Source of the DNA: JACMLD01 sp044227095
GTDB lineage: Bacteria; Bacteroidota; Bacteroidia; Chitinophagales; Chitinophagaceae
DNA: 64,000 bases
Reading direction: 5' to 3'
NCBI GenBank assembly: GCA_044227095.1
Contig: JBGAFV010000001.1
Span: 1,364,001 to 1,428,000, forward strand
The translations under genes and the position numbers were made by a program. How positions within the stretch are numbered: the first letter of the stretch is position 1; every line of letters starts with the position of its first letter. The notes beneath the pieces were generated by a model. It searched no databases. It saw only the letters and a list, made by a program, of their open reading frames with translations, and was not told the DNA's origin. Below, one piece after another: positions 42,550-51,176 of this stretch.

Positions 42550-44010
42550 CTAATCTCTATAATTCAATGGCGGCTTTCTATCGCCAAGAATGGCTTTGTA
42601 TTTAAAGTCTGCGCCACGGGCTGCATTAAATTCTTTTTTAGCATCTTCCAGTAATGTTTTATCCGTTAAGAGATCAATACAGGTTAATGTCATTGTTTTT
42701 GCAGCTACCATCATTCCTTTAAAGCCAATATCAGTTCCACCGCATGCAACAGCCTGCCAGCTATGTGGCGGCGTGCCCGGTGCCCATGTAGCTGCGCCCA
42801 TACCAATAGTAGGTACGGTCCAGCTTACATCACCAACATCTGTGGATGCATAAAAAACAGTATTGATGTCTTCAAGTCGCAAAGGCGCTACTGTAGCTGC
42901 AGCTTCTACCGGTGGGACTTTATAAGCATAGGTTTCCTGTATCTTTTTTGCAAAAGCAGCTTCGGCTGCTGTATAATGTACGCCACCAACTTTTTCTAAG
43001 TTCTTTTGTACAGCAATGGCAAGTGGTTTATTTGGCAATGTTTCATATTCGCCACTCAATACTTCATAATCAACTGTGGTTTGTGTGCCCATAGCTGCGC
43101 CTTTGGCAGCTTCGGTTACCCAATTGAATATGCGGGTAACTTCATTCCTGTTGCGGTGACGAATGGTATACCACACTTCAGCAAAATCAGGAACTACATT
43201 AGGTGCTTTACCACCGTTTGATATTACATAATGAATGCGTGCATCCTGCGGAATGTGTTCACGCATCATGTTTACCATATTGTCCATAGCTTCTACACCA
43301 TCAAGTGCACTACGGCCTCTTTCGGGTGCAGCTGCTGCGTGTGCAGATAAACCATGAAAACGAAACTTGACAGTAATATCTGCCAGCGAAGAGCCTATGG
43401 CTGTTGAATTATCCGAAGCAGGGTGCCAGTGTACCACGGCGTCAACATCATTAAACAATCCCTCTCTTACCATATATACTTTTCCGCTGCCACCTTCTTC
43501 TGCCGGACAGCCAAATAGCTTGATGGTTCCCGTTAGTTTACCTTCTTCCATCATTTTTTTTATTTCTATTGCTGCTGCAACGGAAGCTGTTCCAAATAAA
43601 TGATGGCCACATGCATGACCGGCAATTTTATCGGGCAAAGGTTTTCTTTCTGGTACAGTATCCTGCGAGAGGCCGGGCAGTGCATCAAATTCTGCAAGCA
43701 CGCCAATTACTGGTTTGCCGCTGCCGTAAGTTGCTACAAAAGCTGTGGCAAGACCGGCAACGCCATTTTCTATAGTAAAACCATTTTCTTTTAAAGTTGA
43801 TTGCAATAATGCAGTGCTCTTTGTTTCTTTATAACCAACTTCTGCATAACTCCAGATAGAGTACGCAATACTTTTATACTTGCTGTAATTGTTTTGCAAA
43901 TCTGTAATTGCTTTTTCTTTCAATGGCAGTGAAGCATCTTTCTTTTGTGCACTAACTTGTACAAGTGTAAATAAAGCAATTGATAAGATTGCAGCAGTAT
44001 GCTTTCTCAT
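42550..44010 (-). CDS. Secreted M20 amidohydrolase, paralogue 1
   Basis: This is a 486-residue protein with a signal peptide (LFTLVQVSAQ). M20 dinuclear-zinc motifs are visible: HACGHHLFG near residue 133 and AEEGGSGK near residue 170, with VVHWHPASDN near 190. The layout matches the p-aminobenzoyl-glutamate hydrolase subunit B/AbgB-like branch of M20D, which hydrolyses amide bonds of N-acyl amino acids. Exported forms may act on peptides or on antibiotic-like N-acyl compounds. A closely similar gene lies 264 bp upstream, a tandem duplication. Both end in the AGCT-heptad element. Confidence 0.9.
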   Translation of the reverse strand: MRKHTAAILSIALFTLVQVSAQKKDASLPLKEKAITDLQNNYSKYKSIAYSIWSYAEVGYKETKSTALLQSTLKENGFTIENGVAGLATAFVATYGSGKPVIGVLAEFDALPGLSQDTVPERKPLPDKIAGHACGHHLFGTASVAAAIEIKKMMEEGKLTGTIKLFGCPAEEGGSGKVYMVREGLFNDVDAVVHWHPASDNSTAIGSSLADITVKFRFHGLSAHAAAAPERGRSALDGVEAMDNMVNMMREHIPQDARIHYVISNGGKAPNVVPDFAEVWYTIRHRNRNEVTRIFNWVTEAAKGAAMGTQTTVDYEVLSGEYETLPNKPLAIAVQKNLEKVGGVHYTAAEAAFAKKIQETYAYKVPPVEAAATVAPLRLEDINTVFYASTDVGDVSWTVPTIGMGAATWAPGTPPHSWQAVACGGTDIGFKGMMVAAKTMTLTCIDLLTDKTLLEDAKKEFNAARGADFKYKAILGDRKPPLNYRD

Positions 44011-44206
44011 GTTGGTGTTTTGATTATTGTATAATTTACCATGGGTTACAAGAAAGTTCGGAGTTTATAGTCTGATATACTAAACAAATAAAACAAGCAA
44101 CTTAAATTTTTTCCTTGCGTCTTTGCGTGAAACCAATATCCACAGAGACACTGCGAACACTGAGAGGCACAGGAATTAAATAAGGCTTGTATCGACAATA
44201 GCCATT

Positions 44207-44274
44207 AAGGCAATACACAGAGAGTTTCTTCGAAACGCTAAGCTTGCAGCTAATAGCTAACAGCTTGTAGCTTC
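44207..44274 (-). repeat. Single AGCT-heptad unit after the upstream M20 gene
   Basis: The unit has the same order as the 73-bp units: GGCAATACACAGAG, the TTTC hairpin and AGCT tetramers at 7-bp pitch. It touches the stop codon of 44275-45741 and is co-oriented with it. The sequence from AGCTTGTAGCTTCC through the stop codon is nearly the same as at 42540-42560. Confidence 0.85.
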
Positions 44275-45741
44275 CTAATCTCTGTAATTCAACGCAGGCT
44301 TTCTATCGCCCAGCAATGCTTTATACTGATAATCTCCTTTATCTTTTACAAATTCTTCTTTTGCTTTTTCAATTAAAACGGGGTTGGTGTACAAATCAAT
44401 AGCAGTAAGCGCCATTGTTTTTGCAGCAACCATCATTCCTTTTGCGCCAATATCTGTTCCGCCGCATGCAACAGCCTGCCAGCTATGTGCAGGTGTGCCC
44501 GGTACCCATGTAGCTGCACGCATACCAACAGTAGGAACAGCATAGCTAACATCGCCAACATCTGTTGAGCCACCACCGGCATCTTCTTCTTCTTTTATTG
44601 GTTTTACCGTGGCAGCGCTTTCTACAGGCGGCACTTTATAAGTAAAACTGGTTTGTAATTTTTTTGCGAACTCCACTTCCTGTGGCGTATAAGTTACACC
44701 GCCAACCTTTTCAAGATTTTTTTGCATGGCATCGCCTAATGTACGGTTCAGTAAAAGATCATGTGTACCGCCAATTATTTCATAATCCATAGTTGTGCCT
44801 GTACCTAATGCTGCGCCTTCTGCTGCTTTTACTACACGATCAAAAATGCTCACCACTTCTTCACGTTTTGGATGGCGCACATAATAATATACTTCTGAAA
44901 AATCCGGTACAACATTTGGCGCCTTTCCGCCATTGGTAATTACATAATGAATGCGGGTTTCCTGCGGCACATGTTCACGCATCATGTTTACCATATAGTC
45001 TAATGATTCTACGCCATCCAATGCACTGCGACCTCTTTCCGGCGATGCTGCCGCATGCGCTGACAAACCATGAAAACGGAACTTGGCCGATTTATTTGCC
45101 AATGCACTTGTCATTGTAACACCATTATCCGCACCGGGGTGCCAGTGTATTACCACATCTACATCATTAAATAAACCTGCACGCACCATATAAACTTTTC
45201 CGCTGCCACCTTCTTCTGCAGGACAACCAAATACTTTAACAGTGCCGCTTATTTTTTTAGCTTCAATTAATTTTTTTATTTCGATGCCAGCAGCAACAGA
45301 TGCAGTGCCAAATAAATGATGCCCACAAGCATGCCCTGCATTTTTTCCTTCAATTGTTTTTTTCTCCGGAACAGCTTCCTGCGCAAGGCCTGGCAATGCG
45401 TCATACTCTGCCAGTATACCAATTACCGGTTTGCCGCTACCGTAAGTAGCAACAAAAGCAGTTGGTATATCTGCCACACCTGCCTGCACGGTAAAGCCAT
45501 TATCCTGTAATGTTTTTTGATGAAGCGCAGAACTCTTTACTTCTTTGTAACCCACTTCAGCATAATTCCAGATTTGCATGGCTATGTTTTTATAGTCATC
45601 ATACCTGGCTTGCAGATCTGTCATTGCCAAAGTTTTAACCGCATCATTATTAATTGCTGCAGGTTTTTTTTGTGCGATAGAAAGGGCGGGTAAAAAAATA
45701 GAAAGCGTGGCCGTTGCCATTACTAGAAATACTTTTCTCAT
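44275..45741 (-). CDS. Secreted M20 amidohydrolase, paralogue 2
   Basis: This 488-residue protein is homologous over its whole length to the downstream gene and carries the same motifs (HACGHHLFG, AEEGGSGKVYM, HWHPGADN). Its signal peptide ends SIAQ. Differences cluster in the dimerisation lid and in the EEDAGGGSTDVGDV segment near residue 400. Divergent specificity of the two copies is plausible, and either could be redundant. The 3' end runs directly into an AGCT-heptad repeat. Confidence 0.9.
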   Translation of the reverse strand: MRKVFLVMATATLSIFLPALSIAQKKPAAINNDAVKTLAMTDLQARYDDYKNIAMQIWNYAEVGYKEVKSSALHQKTLQDNGFTVQAGVADIPTAFVATYGSGKPVIGILAEYDALPGLAQEAVPEKKTIEGKNAGHACGHHLFGTASVAAGIEIKKLIEAKKISGTVKVFGCPAEEGGSGKVYMVRAGLFNDVDVVIHWHPGADNGVTMTSALANKSAKFRFHGLSAHAAASPERGRSALDGVESLDYMVNMMREHVPQETRIHYVITNGGKAPNVVPDFSEVYYYVRHPKREEVVSIFDRVVKAAEGAALGTGTTMDYEIIGGTHDLLLNRTLGDAMQKNLEKVGGVTYTPQEVEFAKKLQTSFTYKVPPVESAATVKPIKEEEDAGGGSTDVGDVSYAVPTVGMRAATWVPGTPAHSWQAVACGGTDIGAKGMMVAAKTMALTAIDLYTNPVLIEKAKEEFVKDKGDYQYKALLGDRKPALNYRD

Positions 45742-45855
45742 GCTGGTTTGGTTTATAACACAATTTAAGGAAAAGCGGGCAAGAGTAGGCGCTTGCTACT
45801 GTCATTAACTGTACTTGTAAGAAAACATGTAAATGGTAAAGCGTATAGAAGTAGC

Positions 45856-48321
45856 TTACGACTTTTGTTTTTTCAATTGCAGGTAATCCAGGAAGTAAAG
45901 AATTTTAAAAGAGATGCTATTGTTTTGAGGAGAATCTAATGTATTGCTTACGTTTTTAAAATAGCCGGGAACAACCGTATCGTCGAATGTGCTGATGGCA
46001 TTTTTCCATACAATATTAATTTCACTACCGGGTGCAAAACGCCAGCTATAAACCATATCTACATTAAAGGCGTTGTAATTCTGATCTATTTGTTTGTTGT
46101 ATGTTTTGTTTTCAATAAGCTGGCCTTCGTTCCCCAGAGTAAAAAATTCAAGATTGCTTACCTTACTCCAGTAATGTCTTGCACGAACAGTAATGTACAT
46201 TTTGGTATTGAAACTGTATTTAATCCTAAGAATATTTTCTATTGTATTGCGGTTACGGCGGGCAAATATTATAGTATCATTTTCTGGTAAAGGGGCAGTT
46301 AGTATATCTGTAAAGCCTACATTGTTCCAGCGGGGAAATATGTTGAAATCATGCCCAAAAGAAATTTTATTGTTTACCCTGTACTGGTGACTAAAAAGCA
46401 ATTGAAACTCCTTCCAGCCACTTCGATCAAAAAAGTAAAGTACATAACTGGCATTTACAAAATACTTTTTGGCATAATTGCTTTCAAAGAAATTGCCAAA
46501 CCCAAAATTGGCAGGTTTTCTAAATACACGTCCCTCATGCCTGGGTTCATAAAAATCATTACTGGCAACATTGTATGCTACATTGGTGCCTACATACCAA
46601 AGATTTTTTAATTGCCCATTGAAATTATAATTGATATTGGTGCTCTGGTAGCTGTAAGGTTTATAGCGATGCGTGTATATAAAATTGAAATTGTGATAAA
46701 GCCGGTTGAATATTCTTTTCGGCTTTACAAAATTGTAACCGAAATAAACAATCTTTTCCCAATAGTTGGTATAAGTCATGTAACCAAGATCATTAAAATC
46801 AAACTTATCATCGTGCAAAGTAGATTCTATCTGCATATTAAATTTGCCGCTTACCTTGCCAAAACCAAGATTGTATTTATAACCAGTTATATTCTGGCTA
46901 TCCTTATTAAATAATGTACTGCTGTATGCTTTGCCATACAGGTTCCACATGTTTTTCTTATCGTAAAAATTAAAAAGCCCTGCGCTTACATTGGCATCAT
47001 AATCTGTACCGCTGCGCATTACATTGGTATTTACAAAACTTACACTGGAGTTGTTTTTTAAAGTTTGATCCAGCACCAGCACATTGTAATTGGTTAGTGG
47101 GTCGGATTCAATTTTTCGCTGGTTGCCTTTATCATCTTCTGCAAGTGCGTATTGTGTTTTTGTAATGGCGTTAAAAAAACCAATGCCCAGTCCACCGCGA
47201 CTTCTGCCAGAAATTTTTGTAGCATTCAGCAATTTGCTTTCCGAAGGATTTTTAATGATTTGTTCATTACTGTTTAGCTGATTGCCTACATCATAATAAT
47301 GAATGGGCTGGCCACCGATGCGCCGGCTGTAAAAAAGATTTCCTTTAGAAAACAATTCGGTTCCTTCTGTAAAAAAAGTTCTGTTTTCGTTGTATTGAAC
47401 TTCAAACGGTGTAAGGTTAAGCACTTTGTTATCACTTTGTACCTGGCCAAAATCCGGAATCAATGTCATATCTAACGTATATGCCTGACTGATTCCATAC
47501 TTTACATCCATACCACCATTCAGGCTGGTAGTAGTATTTTTTACGCCGGGCGTATTGTAAGGATAATTATTTAGATAGGCAGAGAAATAAGGCGAGAAAG
47601 AAAGGCGTACAGGTGGTTTTATGTCTTGTATGCCGGTCCAGAAACCTTCCTGCGTCATAAACCCGTTTTTTATAGGATCGATTGGGTTCCAGAAAAGTTG
47701 CTGACTTGATTTCTGCCTGCGCCTCACCAGGTTCAATCCCCAGTCTTGGTTGTTTTTTTTACTGAAGCGTATAGCAGAATAAGGAATAAAAAATTCGAAA
47801 GTCCATCCATCGTTTAAAATTTCTGTACCACTGCTCCATACAGCATTCCAGCTAAAATCTTCCGAATCGCCGTTAGCACCTGGTGGCGCTTGTTTGGCAT
47901 CCATCTGCTCGTTTAGTGGAGTAAGAAAATATTCAAAGCCATTTATTTTATCGTTATAGGTGTCGAATATAATGCCGATAAAATCATTAGCACCGAAATT
48001 ATCTCTGCCAATCAATTCTGTTTGTATACTGTCTTTTGTTTTTTCGTGGCAATATCCGCCAATATAAATACCATTATCATCGTACAAAATATATACTTCA
48101 GTTCGGTTGGCTTCTTCTTCTTTTCTAAAAGCAGTTGGGCGCAGTTCTACAAAGTTGGTAGCCAGGGGAGCAGTTTTCCATGCAGCATCATCCAGTTTTC
48201 CATCAATTTTAATTGCTGAGCTTAACCTGCGTGCAGGTATTTGTTTAGGCGGCTGGGCATAGCCCGGTTTAACTTGAGTTAAGAGAGTAAGCAGTAAAAT
48301 AAAGCGAAAACGCTGTAGCAT
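45856..48321 (-). CDS. DUF5916 outer-membrane protein with CBM9-like domain
   Basis: This is an 821-residue protein. The signal peptide is followed by a CBM9-like beta-sandwich (SAIKIDGKLDDAAWKTAPLATNF, then EVYILYDDNGIYIGGYCHEK). From about residue 230 the sequence is a long DUF5916 barrel region, rich in Tyr, Phe and Asn, alternating in strand pattern. The family is common in Bacteroidota and its function is unknown; the binding domain suggests a surface carbohydrate or glycoconjugate. It lies upstream of the M20 genes on the same strand, with a 114-bp gap. Confidence 0.9.
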   Translation of the reverse strand: MLQRFRFILLLTLLTQVKPGYAQPPKQIPARRLSSAIKIDGKLDDAAWKTAPLATNFVELRPTAFRKEEEANRTEVYILYDDNGIYIGGYCHEKTKDSIQTELIGRDNFGANDFIGIIFDTYNDKINGFEYFLTPLNEQMDAKQAPPGANGDSEDFSWNAVWSSGTEILNDGWTFEFFIPYSAIRFSKKNNQDWGLNLVRRRQKSSQQLFWNPIDPIKNGFMTQEGFWTGIQDIKPPVRLSFSPYFSAYLNNYPYNTPGVKNTTTSLNGGMDVKYGISQAYTLDMTLIPDFGQVQSDNKVLNLTPFEVQYNENRTFFTEGTELFSKGNLFYSRRIGGQPIHYYDVGNQLNSNEQIIKNPSESKLLNATKISGRSRGGLGIGFFNAITKTQYALAEDDKGNQRKIESDPLTNYNVLVLDQTLKNNSSVSFVNTNVMRSGTDYDANVSAGLFNFYDKKNMWNLYGKAYSSTLFNKDSQNITGYKYNLGFGKVSGKFNMQIESTLHDDKFDFNDLGYMTYTNYWEKIVYFGYNFVKPKRIFNRLYHNFNFIYTHRYKPYSYQSTNINYNFNGQLKNLWYVGTNVAYNVASNDFYEPRHEGRVFRKPANFGFGNFFESNYAKKYFVNASYVLYFFDRSGWKEFQLLFSHQYRVNNKISFGHDFNIFPRWNNVGFTDILTAPLPENDTIIFARRNRNTIENILRIKYSFNTKMYITVRARHYWSKVSNLEFFTLGNEGQLIENKTYNKQIDQNYNAFNVDMVYSWRFAPGSEINIVWKNAISTFDDTVVPGYFKNVSNTLDSPQNNSISFKILYFLDYLQLKKQKS

Positions 48322-48476
48322 GTGTTAGGGTTGAATAATAAGACGTAACAGCTTTATGTTTGTTATAATAGCTGCCCCAGTTTTGATTTTTTAAAAATAG
48401 GTTTACATACGTCCTTTAAACAACATTTTATTTGAAATGCGTTTTTTACCTGATGAACAGTGTTAAGGAAAAATAA

Positions 48477-48511
48477 AAAGTTCCGCCCCGATTTTTTCGG
48501 AACGGAACTTT
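48477..48511 (-). terminator. Intrinsic terminator after the SDR gene
   Basis: AAAGTTCCG pairs with CGGAACTTT around a 17-nt loop that can pair further. The minus strand continues into TTTTTATTTTT. It ends the transcript of 48536-49357. Confidence 0.78.
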
Positions 48512-48535
48512 CTAACTGTATTGAATAAAATAAGT

Positions 48536-49357
48536 TTACACAAATAAATCCATCATCAGCTTATGCTGCGGATTAACTGCATAGTGCGAGAAATCTGTTA
48601 CACCTTCTGCTTTTAAAACATCTTCATCAATAAAGAAATTTCCGGTGCATTCAAAAGAAGGGCGTTGTAGAATATAATAAGCTGCATCTGCCACAATTTC
48701 TGTGGTGCGGCTTCTTTGCATAAGAAAATCGCCCCCTAATAAATTTTGAACTGCTGCAGTAGCAATGGTTGTTTTTGGCCAGAGTGCATTTGCTGCAATT
48801 CTATCACCTTTTAATTCTTCTGCCAAACCCAATACCACCATGCTCATTCCATATTTGCTCATGGTATAGCCAAGGTGTTTTGCAAACCATCCCGGATCCA
48901 GGTTAATGGGCGGAGATAAGTTTAGTATATGCGGGTTGTGCGCTTTTTTAAGATAAGGTATGCAGGCTTTGCTGGTAAAAAAAGTTCCTCTTACGTTTAT
49001 GTTGTGCATTAGCTCCCAGCGTTTCCATTCTGTTTGTTCTGTTTGAGAAAGGCTAATGGCGCTTGCGTTGTTTATTAAAATATCAATGCCGCCAAAAGTA
49101 GCAACAGTTGTTTTCACTGCTTCATTAATGCTTTCTTCAAAACGGATATCTGCCTGAAGGGGCAATACTTTGCCGGGGCCTGCTTTGGCAATTTCTTCTG
49201 CGGCAGTAAAAATGGTGCCCTCCAGTTTGGGGTTCGGATCAACTGTTTTAGCAGCTATGGCAATATTTGCGCCTTCTTTTGCAAGCCTTAGCGCAATAGC
49301 CTTACCGATGCCACGGCTTCCGCCGGTAATAAAAACGGTTTTGTTTTCAAATTTCAT
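48536..49357 (-). CDS. SDR family oxidoreductase
   Basis: This is a 273-residue protein. Classical SDR motifs are all present: TGGSRGIG near residues 11-18, NNASAIS near 98, the Ser of HILNLSPP and the YTMSK of LGYTMSKYGM, i.e. YxxxK. The hydroxysteroid dehydrogenase-like 2 (HSDL2) subfamily is suggested by the AAKTVDPNPKLEGTIFTAAEEI insert. The substrate is unknown. Upstream lies a 1.1-kb region with twin GTCC motifs, an unassigned terminator and repeats, so the promoter is not clear. Confidence 0.92.
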   Translation of the reverse strand: MKFENKTVFITGGSRGIGKAIALRLAKEGANIAIAAKTVDPNPKLEGTIFTAAEEIAKAGPGKVLPLQADIRFEESINEAVKTTVATFGGIDILINNASAISLSQTEQTEWKRWELMHNINVRGTFFTSKACIPYLKKAHNPHILNLSPPINLDPGWFAKHLGYTMSKYGMSMVVLGLAEELKGDRIAANALWPKTTIATAAVQNLLGGDFLMQRSRTTEIVADAAYYILQRPSFECTGNFFIDEDVLKAEGVTDFSHYAVNPQHKLMMDLFV

Positions 49358-49807
49358 ATGATTGGTTTAATTGTATTTTTTATGAGCAATATAGTTTCTA
49401 ATTGACTATTTGCCTGTCTATTAACTCAAAAAAAGAGGTAATATGATGCAGGCTTTAAAATAGGGTGTTAATACAAAATAGCCGGTTCGTAAACTTACGA
49501 TTTAGGCTGTAAATACCGAAGAAATAAAATCAGGCGTTAATGCTCTTGACCTGCGGCCCTCCCGATTGTATGTTTGTATTGTTGAACGGAAGACATAAAT
49601 GCAAAAATCCAAGTCCTAAAAAACCAAACTGTCCAGGTCCTTTTAAAACCATTTTTCGATCCAATGTCCTGTCAACCGTTTAACAAAATCCAATATCGTC
49701 CTTGAAAAACTAATTGTCCGTTTAAATCCAATTCCTGCTGAACGAACCCTTTGAAATTTTGTACCTATGATGACCTAAAATTGTTGAGGTTCGTACAAAA
49801 AAAATTA
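49358..49807. other. Regulatory spacer with GTCC words
   Basis: It has no convincing ORF. CGTAA-AC-TTACG (about 49489-49500) is a short palindrome. Two 22-bp GTCC-N14-GTCC motifs lie at 49613-49634 and 49698-49719, with further GTCC words at 49637 and 49666. TACCTATG at 49762 is one mismatch from a -7 box on the plus strand. Confidence 0.5.
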
Positions 49808-49842
49808 GGCCCCGGAATACTTTTTCCGGGGCCCTTTTATTT
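49808..49842. terminator. Strong bidirectional terminator without an assigned gene
   Basis: GGCCCCGGA (49808-49816) pairs with TCCGGGGCC (49825-49833) around 8 nt. The plus strand then has CTTTTATTTATT. The minus strand continues into TAATTTTTTTTG. No ORF ends nearby on either strand. Confidence 0.82.
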
Positions 49843-49866
49843 ATTGAATATTATAAAACGAAGAGC

Positions 49867-50100
49867 TGCACCCTTCCCTGTTTATACACCGTCCTTTCAG
49901 GGCTGCGTTGCAATCTTTTTTGGATTGATTGTTTCGAGTGGTTGCATCCTTCGCTGTTTATACACCGCCCTTTCAGGGCTGCGTTGCAATCTTTTTTCGA
50001 TTGATTGTTTCGAAGGGCTGCATCCTTCGCTGTTTATACACCGTCCTTTCAGGGCTGCGTTGCAATCTTTTTGGATTGATTGTTTCGAGGGGTTGCATCC
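49867..50100 (+). repeat. Three tandem 76-bp repeats
   Basis: Units start at 49867, 49943, 50019, and a partial fourth at 50094 (periods of 76, 76 and 75 bp). Each holds GCATCCTTCGCTGTTTATAC, a CCCTTTCAGGG hairpin and GATTGATTGTTTCGA. No unique spacers separate them. Confidence 0.9.
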
Positions 50101-50160
50101 GTAAGTTTTCGAAATGTAATTATGCTTTGCTGTAAACATTTATTAATCTATAAATATTAC

Positions 50161-50322
50161 TTGCTCCGTAGGAGCAATTGATGGGTAGAGATTGAAATTA
50201 TAAGGCTTATTCGTTCCATCGGAACGATTGTTGCTTTTAAATTGCATTAGCACCAAGCGTACCTAGGGCACGCAACTGACATCTTGATTATTTTCTACCC
50301 ATGAAATGTTCCTACGGAACAT
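50161..50322. repeat. REP-like inverted pair with stem-loops
   Basis: TTGCTCC-GTA-GGAGCAA (50161-50177) and ATGTTCC-TAC-GGAACAT (50306-50322) are stem-loops facing opposite ways. Each is joined to ATGGGTAGA (about 50181-50189) or its complement TCTACCCAT (50294-50302). A third stem CGTTCC-ATC-GGAACG lies at 50212-50226. The stems differ but stay paired. Confidence 0.82.
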
Positions 50323-50441
50323 ATTTCGGACACTTATGGTTTCACCCTTCGCTAATTGCACGCCGCTCTTTCAGGGCTGGTAAGAATTATAACAAGGATT
50401 CAGCATAAAGAGACAATGAACTATTGACTACAGACTAACGA
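50323..50441. other. Spacer with further repeat words
   Basis: CACCCTTCGCTAATTGCACG and CTCTTTCAGGGCTG at 50342-50382 belong to the family of the 76-bp tandem units. No ORF is seen. Confidence 0.5.
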
Positions 50442-51056
50442 CTACACAAGCAGGTAAGAATGCATCAATTGTTTTAAATGATCGCCTAAGCGTTTTGCAA
50501 ACCGTGGATCTTCGTAAGGAATATAATCCGGATCTTTTTCCAGCAGCATAGTGCACATTCTCTTAGAAAGCAGCACTTGGTTTACAGTGCCTGTGAGCGA
50601 TGCAATAACAAGTGGCACATCTACTTTTTTAAACACACCTTTTTTTATGCCTGTTTCAATAATGCCTTTTATAATGCGGGTATTGAGATAAAGTATTTCT
50701 ACAATAGCCTGCGCAAGTGCTTCACGCTGGCTCAGCATCATTTCCTGGTACAATACACGATGGTATTTGCGGTTGGTAAAAAGTTTGGTGATAAGTGCAT
50801 CAATAACACCTTCAATTTTTTCTATGTCGGAAAGAGAATTGTTATGTGCTATCTCATCAAGCACAACACGTGTATAAGCAGCACGTTCTTCTACCATGTT
50901 TTCAAACAATTTTTCTTTTGAGCCAAAGTAGTAGTTTACCATCGCTACATTCACATCGGCCCTTGCTGCAAGATCACGTATAGATGTTCCTTCAAATCCT
51001 TTCTCCGCAAAAAGATCTATAGCATGATTAATGATATGGGTTTTCTTGTCTGACAT
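50442..51056 (-). CDS. TetR/AcrR family transcriptional regulator
   Basis: The protein has 204 residues from the ATG at 51056, which places the operator 25 bp upstream. A 16-codon ORF extension would run into that operator. The N-terminal HTH is clear: INHAIDLFAEKGFEGTSIRDLAARADVNVAMVNYYFGSKEKLF. The C-terminal ligand domain is helical and typical. The perfectly placed inverted repeat AAACGTTTGTTTAA-TG-TTAAACAAGCGTTT suggests autorepression. Targets other than its own gene are unknown, though lptC upstream is close on the same strand. Confidence 0.92.
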   Translation of the reverse strand: MSDKKTHIINHAIDLFAEKGFEGTSIRDLAARADVNVAMVNYYFGSKEKLFENMVEERAAYTRVVLDEIAHNNSLSDIEKIEGVIDALITKLFTNRKYHRVLYQEMMLSQREALAQAIVEILYLNTRIIKGIIETGIKKGVFKKVDVPLVIASLTGTVNQVLLSKRMCTMLLEKDPDYIPYEDPRFAKRLGDHLKQLMHSYLLV

Positions 51057-51080
51057 ATGGTTGAAATAAACTGCAAAGTT

Positions 51081-51110
51081 AAACGTTTGTTTAATGTTAA
51101 ACAAGCGTTT
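51081..51110. promoter_or_regulatory. Inverted-repeat operator upstream of tetR
   Basis: AAACGTTTGTTTAA (51081-51094) and TTAAACAAGCGTTT (51097-51110) are inverted with one mismatch in 14 and a 2-bp centre. This is the size and form of a TetR dimer site. Confidence 0.72.
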
Positions 51111-51176
51111 AAATGTGTGCCTTCAAGAGAAATAACTAATAATTTAAAAAGACGTTGCAATTTGTAATAGCGCAAG

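Noticed and set aside
49867..50100. Possible CRISPR array
   Set aside because: Units of 76 bp follow one another without unique spacers and no cas gene is present.
49751..50104. 117-residue plus-strand ORF
   Set aside because: It has a TTG start, most of it is translation of the 76-bp tandem repeats, and the strong terminator at 49808 lies inside it.
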